DNA of 64,000 nucleotides, from NCBI GenBank assembly GCA_031772625.1, contig CM062813.1, positions 695,092,420-695,156,419 of the forward strand, in the 5' to 3' direction. Position numbers and translations under genes: made by a program. Below, one piece after another: positions 1 to 9,600 of the stretch. The notes beneath the pieces are model-generated. The model saw only the letters and a list, made by a program, of their open reading frames with translations. It did not search any database and had not been told where the DNA came from. The DNA is from Pinus tabuliformis (taxonomy: Eukaryota; Streptophyta; Pinopsida; Pinales; Pinaceae). The stretch's first letter is position 1, and each line of letters starts with the position of its first letter.

Positions 1-502
1 CCCTATTGCCCCCATATTGTTATTATTGTGCCCCATAGAATCCCTCTATTGTTATTTTTGTGGCTTTATATTATTATTGTTAGGTCGGCTGGATTATATT
101 GTGACTCCTTAGACTCCTATATATAGAAAGGAGGTTTTGTCATTTGAATCATCCAAGAATTGTTCATTTATGTAATGTAAAGGAGGTTGCCCCCTCGAAG
201 AGGCTGAATTCTAAGGCGTTGATCTATCTTTTCTATCTTTTCTTGAGCTGGTTTCATAACAGACTTGTTATGACTCAAATATTTATAGATTTTCTTCATA
301 CAATACCATGGTTTGCAGACCATGGGTGAGTCTCAAAACCAACTTAACTATCTATCCAAACAAGGCTTAAGAATCCTTTGACACCTATCTATATACACGC
401 TCTGCATCCACATATTGTAGAGACTTTACATATTTTATAGAAACATATAAAAAATTGGATTAAATTAACCCAAAAACTAACCCTAGGGATCCTATCCCAA
501 CA
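1..502 (-). repeat. D1 3' LTR, left part missing
   Basis: In minus orientation the LTR begins at 502 with TGTTGGGATAGGATCC and runs off the left edge. It matches base for base over long stretches the D2 LTR (8563-9584) and more distantly the E LTR (62620-63543). Shared landmarks are the dyad CCATGG...CCATGG at 306-325 and a TATA-like box (TATAAATA in minus sense) about 20 bases beyond it. The adjacent purine tract lies at 503-515. About half of the roughly 1 kb LTR is in the window. Confidence 0.8.
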
Positions 503-1076
503 TGCGCCCAACACAAAGATCGTGACTCGCCCTCGAGTCACTCAGCTGGCTCTACGATTCTGCTGTCAAGACCACCTAGCTCGACCTGCATCACTGCAAC
601 TTCTGCAGCACTTTGTGTCGCTCCCTGATGTACCTCTTCGACCAATTTCTATGTTTTTGGCCCTTCCACTACTAGGCGCATGGTCCTCTACATTTGTTGT
701 AGTCCCTTGAGCTTCTCCTAAAGTTACAGAGAAAGCTAACAAGCTTCTTCTAGCCACGGCTGCAATCTGGCCTTCAGGAAGGCCTCTTTCCTCTGCAAGC
801 TCTCCACCCGTGTTAGCAACTACTTGCCCTCCTGTAACTTCACAAGGCATTGTGTTGGTGCCAAAGTGCATGTGGTCACTCAAACCTCATCATATTGTCG
901 TTGCATCTCTCGAACATCTGTGTTGAGCTTCTGCAGGTTTGGGTCCTCCTGCAGATTCGTCCATAATTCCATCACTACATCAAACATCGAGGAGCAGTCA
1001 TTGACTATGGCATCCAATGTATTCATTCCCTCCTTGATTGATGCTCCTGGGCCTTGATCCCAGTCACTACAAGGAC
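503..1076 (-). pseudogene. D1 post-integrase ORF, C-terminal coiled-coil fragment
   Basis: Read on the minus strand this is the tail of the extra ORF that D-family elements carry between integrase and the 3' LTR. Compared with E (62100-62614) and D2 (9585-10120) it keeps LQEDPN near the start of the fragment, an ARLQPWLEEA-like stretch, AAEVAVMQVELGGL and the terminal LEGES box that abuts the polypurine tract. Heptad-like spacing of Leu/Val with Glu, Lys and Gln predicts a coiled coil. Several in-frame stops make it a pseudogene. The solo LTR at 1077 interrupts it; homology seems to resume for a few codons at 2195-2225 and is then lost. The function of the family is unknown. Confidence 0.75.
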
Positions 1077-2194
1077 TGTTGAGAATGCAACAAGATGATG
1101 GAGCTTAGTGGAAAGAAGTTGCCTTCACTAAGTGGGCCCGCAGGCTATTTTTGGCGCAAAGTCTATTTTTAGACATATGGATCATGGTCTATGAGTTGCA
1201 GGATGCTATTTGTGGATGATTGGTCATGTTGGTAAAAATAGATGGACTTCTATTTTTAGACATATGGGAGGTTTCTATTTTTAGACTTCCAGGCTAAAAG
1301 TAGAACAGTCGAATATTATTAGCTCATAATAATATTTGGACTATAAACATTATATTATCCTCTTGGAGCACTTCAGTTTGAGCTACATATGTGGCACATG
1401 CAGCTGTCAGAAGGAAATACGCTTTTCTTATGAGTCAGTTGAGCTATTGCATGGTGGACTTCAGTTAGAACTCAAGTGATTGAGTTTGGTGGAGTTGATT
1501 GAGCAGTTGATGGATTTGTGTTCAGTTTGACTTGGTTAAACTAGTTGTATTTAGTCTAACTGAAAATACACTAGTGATGAGTGATGTGAATTAATTGTTA
1601 AATTAATTCACTAATTATTAACTCATAAAGCAACTAAAGAATACATCAGTTAACTCAGTGCATGGACAGTTCAATGGAGACAGGTGTTAGAGGTTGAGAT
1701 TACTATCAGTTGTGACTATAGTTGTGCATGATATTTGCACAATCAATGGATTGAGTAATGATAATGAGGATTGCGTGGTTCAACCAAGGAAATACGAGTT
1801 TGCTTCAGCCATTCTCATCTATTCTCATGCAGGATTGCGCAATGGAGGCAGGCAAGCAGTGGAGGAGATTTGAACCTGTGATTGATTCAGATCTGAGCTA
1901 ATTTGCGTGTAACAGGTGGAGATAGTATTGAGTACTTGTGAGGAGTATTGTACTATGTATTGTTACATGTTCTCAATCATTATAATATACATATAGTGTG
2001 GGGTTTTCAGCTGTATGCTTTCCCCGGGTTACATACTGTGTTAATGTGCGCATGCGACTGATGTTTCATTATTTTAAATGCTGCAAGATTGATGATCAAC
2101 GTAGAGGAGGTTATGTATTATGCATGCATTCTTCAATAGTGTATAATATGGATAATCTTTGTGAATAAGTGTTTAATTATTCAAAATTTCTACA
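1077..2194 (+). mobile_element. Solo LTR of a Ty1/copia-type element (S)
   Basis: It starts TGTTGAGAATG and ends TTTCTACA, and is flanked by a perfect 5-bp target duplication AGGAC (1072-1076 and 2195-2199). No PBS or internal sequence follows it, so the rest was lost by LTR-LTR recombination. It is related to the 5' LTR of the copia element at 19938-20818: both share the block ATAGTGTGGGGTTTT near the 3' third (1993 onward and 20629 onward) and the same TTTCTACA end. No coding potential was seen. Confidence 0.88.
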
Positions 2195-4340
2195 AGGACT
2201 ACTCCTAGGGGGCGACCAGTAGCAAAAATCGCTCTGTAAACAACTAACAGGGAACAAATTTCCCCAAATACTAAGATTCTAAAGACAAATTGACTTATAT
2301 ATAAACAAAATAAGCATGTAACAAGCCCATATAAGGTCAAAATCAAAATATAAAGACTCAATAATAAGAAAGAATGAAGGATCAATACCAAGGAAGGAGA
2401 ATTCAAAACACTAGGGAAAGACTCCCCAATGGAGTCACTAGTTCTATTAGCTTTAAATTTACTCAAAGGCTAAGGAGTTGTTTCTCCATTGATCTCACCT
2501 CAATATTGGCCAGAACATGTGTGACGGATTCAAGTAAATTCCCTAGATGTAATGTAAAAACATATCATTCATCATTTCGAAGAGGATAAGAAGAACGTAC
2601 CTATATATCCAGATAGGTTGGTGTAGTTTGTAGACCCCATAGAGCTATTGGAAACCATGTTTATATCTAAAGATCGTGTTCCACGCTCCCTAATCCAATC
2701 CCTTACACACATAAACCACCAAACAAGATGAGGTTTACCTCTATGGAAGGCAAGTTATTAAGCATGAGAATCTATAATAATAACTGGATCACATTTAGAT
2801 ATGAAATAAGATGAACTATATAAGGGAATTCATAATTTCCATTCATTAACAAGAATAGTACAAAGAGCCATGTTGCAACCAAAACATATCTGGCACAAGG
2901 AGTTATAAATCCATGGGTTTTTCCCAAAACCCACCAAACCGTGTGTGTGTGAAGAAAGCAATGAAATCCCCTAGATATAAATCACACTCATGCATAATTT
3001 TTTAGCCAAATAGCTCAAGAAATAATATTTGAACCCTTACAAGTTGGCGATGAATGTTGGATCTGAAGCCTTTACTAGAGAAACTTCTTCTTCCTGAATA
3101 TCTCTCTCCTTGCAACTTTGACCCAAAACTCTTGCACAAGCACAACCAAACAAAACATGTTTTCCTTCTACAGAGAGTGGATTAGAATGAACAATATATA
3201 AACATCAACATGAGAAACACAACATATAAGGAATGGAAATTATAGACTTTAATTAATAAGCCAAATGAATACAAAATACCTTCATCATGAGAGTCCTCTT
3301 TGTTACACATTATTTTGTCACACCTCCTGCACTTCCCTGTGACATACCCCGAAGTGTCCGAAACATGACCATCATGCAGTGTACTCTTTCATATATGCAC
3401 CTTAGATCCTCCCTAAAATATTAATTGGAAAATGCCTTGAGCTTCCCCTGAAGGAAATGGATCTAAAACCCTAAATTTAGAATCATCACTCTTATGATAC
3501 TGAAAACTGCGATGGTCGCTAGTTGCACTATACTAGCCCCGCAATGCCATCGCTCTATTTTCTTTTATACTTGCAATGATCTCTAAAAGGAAATTTTCCC
3601 AAAGAGGATGAGAAGCTTCGTGATCTAGAAGCTTCTAGAGTGACGAGCTAGAGGTTGTTCAGCATGGATAACGTCGAGTTCTCTCAACTTTTCCTTTTGG
3701 TCTTATCCTTATGAGCTACCTCCTTGAGATGAGGGCCTTCTCCTATCTTTGGAGAAATCCTAACTCCCTTTCCCTGCCTATATGTTCATCCTCTCACATT
3801 CCCAAATGGTTGGTCTTTGGCTATTTGCACCCTTATGCTGAGATTGTGCCTACATTCTACTCATTTGGCTTGGACAAGGAGTGCTTGGAGAGCTTAAGCT
3901 TCGATTTGGACATTCATTCAAGGAGAGCCTATTGACATCCAGGCTTGGTTGTATGCTTCCTCCATTATTCTATTAATATAAAATTGTTGGTTCCTTTTCC
4001 AGAAATGTGTATGTGTGTGTATCATTTATCTTAACACTCCTTGATATGTTAAGTAGGTTACTTTTGATTATGCTATTTGTATTTGCATGCCTTGTTGTGT
4101 CTTGATCTCTTGTGCAGGTGTTTAAATGTTGTGAGCAGTAGGACTGAGCCCGTGACACAAGTGATTCAAGGTATTCAACAAAGGAAGACGTGATAGCATC
4201 AAAACGAGGTAGGCCATCTTCTTTGTCTCTTATTTCAATTGTAACTTAGGAAAGTGTCCAGTAGATTGTCACATAGGTTGCTAGTCCCACTCATTGGGCT
4301 AGAGGGATCATCTTTGTTTGCAGAGAGGATTGCCTAGACA
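2195..4340. other. Unassigned LTR-like, non-coding stretch left of element B
   Basis: No convincing ORF. The right end (4340, ...CCTAGACA) lies just before the primer-binding site of element B, so at least the right part is probably B's 5' LTR; its left boundary cannot be set because the partner LTR is outside the window. At 2417-2437 there is a degraded minus-sense match to the PBS of the F elements (TAGTGACTCCATTGGGGAG), preceded by A-rich sequence as in F1 and F2, which suggests a remnant of a further minus-strand element. A short GTGTGT run lies at 2941-2952. Confidence 0.4.
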
Positions 4341-4346
4341 ACGAAA

Positions 4347-4365
4347 TGGCGACTCCGCTACGGAT
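4347..4365 (+). promoter_or_regulatory. Primer-binding site of element B
   Basis: TGGCGACTCCGCTACGGAT lies a few bases after an LTR-like CA end. The first ten bases are identical to the F1 and F2 primer sites (TGGCGACTCCACTGGGGA). This type of site is known from Ogre/Tat elements, where it is ascribed to tRNA-Arg; the tRNA assignment is from memory of the family, not tested here. Confidence 0.6.
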
Positions 4366-6126
4366 GCTATAACCCTTTCCATCCAATATGATGAGTTTGA
4401 CCAACCATCAGTTTTCTGACTTGTTTACTTCTCTGTGACTATTTTCACTTGCTAGTGATTGCTTGAGGACACTCAGTTTTGTCTGGTCTTGAAGATTTTT
4501 TTATTTTTCCCTCATTCTTCTCGCCCATCGTGAGTTTTGCCTTCACAATCATGATGTCATCGCTGGTTTTTTAATTACATTCGTGATTATTACTCTTTCA
4601 TCGCCCTTTTTCCTATAACAGGCACGATGATCCCAAAGGATAAGAGAAATTAGGGTTTTTCTTCTTGTTCTCAGTCTTTTTGCCCTCTATCAATGATTTT
4701 CTAGTGTTTCTATGGTGTATTTGTCCTGATTATCATGCTTGACTGATTGCAATCATCTCTTGATTTGGTTTATGTGTGTTTGAAGCTTGTTTGCTTTCTA
4801 GGGTTTCTAGGTCACCCTCCACTCATTGATTGGTCTGCTTCTCAGAGATCGATTACTCTTGTTCAAGAGTCTTCTACATCATGACATCTTTTACAAGTTG
4901 CTTTTGGTTCTTTGGTGTGAATTTGTTTTCATTAGTGTCGAACCATATTGATGCTTTGAATATCACTTTAGTTCCATTGTCAAGCATAGATCACAAATTG
5001 TTTGCTTTGGTTGAACTAAAAGAACGTGCTTGTTTTCATTCTTATGTTTCGGAAAGTGAAAGTGTTTGTCATTTAAGTATTTTTAAGACATTTCTTGCAT
5101 TCAAAATCATAAAGTGAAAGATATTTTCATGTTTAGTGAGTTGTTTTCATTTCCCTTTACTTTTTTGCATTCGTTTGCATTGATTGAATCAAAGTGAAAG
5201 GAAAATCATTATTGCATCTTAGTGAAAGGAAAGTGATTTTCATTTCTATAGGATTGCATTTTGGCATTGCATTTGTTAGTAGAATGAAATATTAGATTTC
5301 ATTTTTACATATTGCATTGGAAATAATTGTGTTGATGCATTGCTTGATTGTTTCTCTTCCTTTGTTAGCTTAGCCTTCATCGAATGAAAAGGTTTAATTT
5401 TCATCATTTAGTTGCATTTTAGGAACAGGTGACATCATTGAGCCATCAAAATTGAAACTTAATTCAAGATTAACTTAAAATTTACCTCAATTAACCTAAG
5501 GAGCATTTGTCACTTAACACAAATATCTAGAGGTCTAGGCTAGAGATGTGTTCCAGCGTCTTTAATCATAGCAGTTTTGGTTAACTGCCGACAGTGTATC
5601 CCAGGGGTGAAATCCCATTCTAGTATGGAAGTATATAGAAGGTTTTCCAGTACTTTCGGGTATATTAGAGGCACTTCAGTATGAAAAGTATATAGTGACG
5701 CTCTCATCAAATGATTCTGCATTAGACATTGCTAACACGAACTTGTGCTCCCCGTACTGTCGTGTATATACTGGGAGACCCCATTAGGTTGCCATCCTTT
5801 AGCCACAGGTAACCAATTCAGATGCCTTGTAAACGTGATACACCGAACATAACATTCGGGGAGATTGGTCGTCGTACATTAAGTCCTTGGTTTCGGCTAG
5901 GGTGTATATTGTGGTTCACGGATACTTGGTAAACCCTCTTGCCTAGTTTTTACCCATTTTTTATTTATTTGTTGTTTCATGTCAATAAAATTAATTGCCA
6001 ATGATAACATGTTGAACCCATGCAGTTGCTTCTTGGCCCAATATTGAGTAAACCCTTGTAAATTTTAATTTTAATCAGCCCTCAACGAATCATCTCTCCT
6101 TCTTCTGCTCTTGAGAGAAAGTCATC
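4366..6126 (+). other. Leader of element B, with a conserved block
   Basis: Non-coding leader of about 1.8 kb between primer site and gag. It is rich in repeated GTGAAAG / TTTTCATT / GCATT words around 5040-5340. Two blocks are shared with the leaders of F1 and F2 (there on the minus strand): AGGTCTAGGCTAGAGATGTG followed by TTCCAGCGTC at 5531-5560, and the stretch around 5741-5783 containing GTCGTGTATATACTGGGAGA. Such conservation in non-coding leader suggests a cis-acting RNA or promoter site. Confidence 0.55.
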
Positions 6127-6282
6127 GTGGCTGAACCATTGAGTTCACCCCAAAGTTCCCCTTTGTTGTCTGATACTGAAGGGTCTTCACAAGGAGTTCA
6201 TTTGGAACTTCCTCAGTCACTTGAAGCTCAAGGTTTTGAACTTGGGATTATCCCAAGCATCCAACCCCTTGCTTCTCGTCCA

Positions 6283-6417
6283 CCACCTTCAAATTCCTTT
6301 TCACCTCAAGAATCTAATCCAGAAACTCCACCTTCGAATTCCTTGTCACCTCAAGAATCTGATCCAGAAACTCCACCTTCGGATTCCTTGTCACCTCAAG
6401 AATCTGATCCAGAAACT
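6283..6417 (+). repeat. Three tandem 45-bp coding repeats
   Basis: Three exact-phase copies (6283-6327, 6328-6372, 6373-6417) encode 15-residue units PP-S-N/D-S-F/L-SPQES-N/D-PET. Only a few bases differ between copies. They lie in the Pro-rich N-terminal region of element B. Confidence 0.85.
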
Positions 6418-7059
6418 CTTGAGAGTCCATAGAGGTTTGTCTTATATCCACCAAATCTGTTATGCGATCATGTTGTGATATCTCCTCGACGTCCTTATAA
6501 TCCTTACGATTGACTTGGTGTTCCTTTGGAGTTATCTCCTTGTACATCTCTGATTCTTCCTCGTTAGTTGTTTCCACCCATGAATTCTGAAGGTGAGATC
6601 CCAACCTCTCCTCCAGGTCATTCAGAAGTTTCCGCTACTCACACTCCTCATGTTGATGAAGAGAAAGAATATGACTTTCCTCCAGAAGGCTTTCCTTTTA
6701 TGGGAAGAGTCCCATCTCACACACTTCCTGAAACCAATGGGCTTATGCTTCCACATGGTTATACAACCTTAGCTCAATTAGTTTCAAGAACTCCTAGTGC
6801 TTCATATTTGTATCAAAATCCTATTTGGTTGTCAAATGCCATGCCCACTACTAGTCCGTTTATCCCAAACGCGACCTCTCAAATTCCTGTACAAACTTCT
6901 ATCACGTTAGTTCTCGTTCGACTGACAATTCCATCGCAATCTGTGCCATCTTTTAAACCTTCCATTTCGGCATAATCGACTGTTTCAAGTCATGCCTATG
7001 TAGGTTCCTCCACCCCTCTATCAAGTGGACAGAATGTACCACCACCTTATTTGCAACCT

Positions 7060-7075
7060 GGGGGGGGGGGGGGGG
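7060..7075 (+). repeat. Run of 16 G
   Basis: An uninterrupted G homopolymer within the degraded ORF of element B, between CAACCT and AATTC. It may reflect slippage of a Gly-coding or purine stretch, or an assembly error; length is probably variable. Confidence 0.9.
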
Positions 7076-7528
7076 AATTCAAACATTCCTCTTGTGTTCG
7101 GTGGAACATATGTGAGTGGATCACAACCCCACATGGTTGGAGTCAATCAACCTTATTCTAGTGGTATTCCTAACCCTGTTGGTCCATCTGAGGTGGGTAA
7201 TATCTAGTATCAACAACCTTACATGGCTCAGATACCACTCCAACAGGCTTATGTCCCATATGGTTCACAAGAATTGCAAAATCCACCTTATATTCCACAA
7301 GCAGGACCCTATGTATAGCCTGGTCAATTTGTTATTCCTAGTACATATGGTCAAATCCCATATGGAATTTACCAATACCCACAAGGTATGTCTCAAGGAA
7401 CTATCCAACCATCATTACAGCAGCAAGGGAAAACTTTGCAATAGAAGGGGCAACCTTTGTAGTAGTATCAACAACCTTTGCAACAGCGAACGCATTTTGT
7501 TCAACATCCCACTCAACCCTTGTATCCG

Positions 7529-7696
7529 CAAGGCCAACCTTTGCAAAATCAAGGTCAACCTTTGTAGCAACAAGGTCAAACTTTGCAGTAGCAAGGTCAA
7601 CCTCTGCAGTAGCAAGCTCAACTTGTATATCAACAAGGTCAAACCTTGCAAACACAAGGTCAACCCCTGCCACAGTATGGCCAATCTCTTCATATA
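7529..7696 (+). repeat. About eight tandem 21-bp Gln-rich repeats
   Basis: Units of the form CAAGGTCAACCTTTGCAGTAG encode QGQPLQ-x; the sixth position onward varies, and several last codons are TAG. The period is 21 bp throughout, so the array reads QGQPLQQ-like heptapeptides where not mutated. Less regular copies extend to the left from about 7430. Confidence 0.8.
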
Positions 7697-7926
7697 TAGG
7701 GTCAACAGGTGCAACAACCTTACAATTCATATGCGCATATAATGTGTATCAACGGCCTATGGTAGGTCAATATCAATCTTACCCTATACAAAATCCACCT
7801 TATGGTCAAGTTACCCCTCAGTGGGGGCAAAATCAGGTCCCCTATGGTCAAAATCCTCCACTGTGGGCGTAGAATCCTTACCATCAAGGTTGGAACCCAT
7901 AGGTTGGGCCTTCTTAAAGGCCTTAC

Positions 7927-8562
7927 ATGCCCTCTAATCTGCAATTGCCATTTTTAGCTACGTTGGAACTTCCTGATGTCTCGAGGCTCACCAATGATCC
8001 CATTCTTCATTCGCCTTACTGGCCTCCAGTTCCTACTAAAATTCCAAGCAATTTCCCTAAGTTCAAAGGAAAACCTAAAGAGGACCCTCAAGCCCATGTG
8101 ATGACATATCACTTATGGTGTTCTTCAAATTCTTATGTTGACGATTCTATCCATCTTTGCCTCTTTCAGAGAACCTTGACAGGTGCTGCCGCAAAATGGT
8201 ATGTCGAGTTACCTCGAGGTACCTATGCCGACTTTAACTCTTTAGCTATGGCTTTCCTCACCCACTTCTAATTTCCAGTTCATTATGAAATTGGTACTCA
8301 TTTGCTAACATCTCTGAAGCAAGATACTGCGACACATATTTCTGATCATATCCATGAATGGAGACATCGGTGTTGCCTCATCAAATTCGAGATTACTGGC
8401 GAGTTGTTAATTGAATGGTTCACAAAATAATTCGTAAATAAAATTGCTAAAGATATAGCAATGGGTGGTTGTGTTACCGAGGACTAAGCTATTACTCGTG
8501 CCTAGTATTTAGACTTAGTCTATTCTAAATCTAGCACGTTGAATAAAATGTTGTCTGATGCG
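7927..8562 (+). pseudogene. Element B gag core (Ogre/Tat-type), cut by D2
   Basis: The region encodes a retrotransposon gag domain: KIPSNFPKFKGKPKEDP, then a YHLWCSSNS segment, RLFQRTLTGAAAKWY-like capsid sequence (GAAAKWYVELP), FNSLAMAFLTHF and, after a stop at about 8269, a continuation through HISDHIHEWRHRC, an EWFTK-FVNKIAKDIAMGG segment and ITRA-YLDLVYS. This succession is characteristic of Ogre/Tat gag. The frame breaks off at 8562, where the LTR of D2 begins; the 5 bases before it (ATGCG) should be the target duplication, with the partner to the right of the window. Several stops mark it as a pseudogene. Confidence 0.75.
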
Positions 8563-9584
8563 TGTTGGCTTAAGGGGGCCTGACCCAAGTTCAGAGTTGT
8601 TCATGCCAACCTAAAAAACCCTAATTTCTTGCCCTTTTGGTAACAACCTGCATAGCGCAGGATGCAGTCTCACCCGAAGTAGTATTGGGGGATGCTAGAA
8701 TGAGGTTTCTGCATCCAGAGACAATGTGATAAGTGGTCTTAAGCTCTTATAACTTAGATCTGCCTTCACGTAGATCGGTATCCTTCTAGGGCTCGCTACT
8801 GTAACTCAGGTAAAACAACCTCTAGACCTTCGCGAAGGTCTATGATCAGTCTTTATAGACCCTAAGGAAGCAATATACCTACTTTCATGCGCTAATAAAT
8901 AACCCTAGATTTGCCTTCGTGCACATCTATCCAATTCATCAGAAAACATAACAGAATTAACCCTTAACTTTGCGAACATAGATAATTACTTAATTCATGC
9001 ATAAATATTATAGATTCGTGCAACAATTACACATTATTTCATGAAAAACACTTTAGTAAGTGACAAAACATAACATAAACAGAACTCGCAATAATGCTCA
9101 GATGCAAAGTATTTCTTCAGAATCAGTCTTTATTAAGCTTCAATGTTCAGATTACAGACTCCTTTACCTTGCGCACTCAGCTGCAGGGGTCCATGCACTC
9201 AGCTATGGACTTACCAAGGCCTCCTATGCACTCAGCTGTAGGAGCCTTCCCCTTTCACCTAAGTACAAGAAGCAGAGCCTTCCTTCCTTAACACTTGCCC
9301 AAAACAATCTCTATCTTGACTTAGATATTCTTCGCTTCCTCTTAGACTCGCTTTGACTCAACTATATATAGATTTCTTTCAATACAATACCATGTTCCAT
9401 GAACCATGGGTGAGTCTCAAAACTGACCTAATTACTTATCCAAACAAGGGGCTAAAACCCCTTTGACTCCTATCTAGTTGCATGCTCTGCATCCACATTT
9501 CACAGACTTTACATCTTTTACAAAACTTTTACAAAATTTGGGTTAACTAACCCCAAAACTGACCCTAGGGACCCTATCCCAACA
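8563..9584 (-). repeat. D2 3' LTR
   Basis: In plus coordinates it starts TGTTGGCTTAAGGGGG and ends CCCTATCCCAACA, so in minus sense it runs TGTTGGGATAGGG...AAGCCAACA. Length 1022 bp. It aligns with the E LTR in reverse (TGTTGGCTTGAGGGGG at E's end) and with D1. It contains the dyad CCATGTTCCATGAACCATGG (9390-9409) and a minus-sense TATA stretch (TATATATAG, 9362-9371). The other D2 LTR lies right of the window, because element H interrupts D2. Confidence 0.85.
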
Positions 9585-9600
9585 GGCCCCCAACACAAAT
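9585..9600 (-). promoter_or_regulatory. D2 polypurine tract
   Basis: Minus-sense ATTTGTGTTGGGGGCC directly abuts the LTR start TGTTGGG. The equivalent positions in D1 (TTTGTGTTGGGCGCA) and E (TTTGTGTTAGGGACC) support this as the plus-strand DNA primer. Confidence 0.75.

Larger units (their letters stand above)
6127..7926 (+). pseudogene. Element B, Pro/Gln-rich N-terminal part of gag (or upstream ORF)
   Basis: From ATG 6127 one frame can be followed with interruptions to the gag core at 7927. It opens MAEPLSSPQSSPLLSD and holds three 15-residue repeats of the form PPSNSLSPQESDPET (6283-6417). It then becomes Pro/Tyr/Gln-rich (YQQPYMAQIPLQQAY and similar) and ends in a 7-residue QGQPLQQ-type repeat (7529-7696). 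Stops inside the Gln-rich part are mostly TAG where neighbours have CAG, as expected from C-to-T decay of methylated CAG sites. A run of 16 G at 7060-7075 sits in the ORF. Low-complexity regions upstream of gag are seen in Ogre/Tat elements. Whether this is the gag N-terminus or a separate ORF1 is open. Confidence 0.6.

Noticed and set aside
2374..5117. Several 60-97 codon ORFs in the LTR-like region and leader of element B
   Set aside because: AT-rich, no motif, no conserved counterpart and no typical codon pattern; probably chance ORFs.
7401..7742. Overlapping 100-208 codon ORFs on both strands
   Set aside because: They are shadows of the 21-bp Gln-repeat array, whose period of three keeps all frames open; the meaningful frame is the plus-strand QGQPLQQ one.
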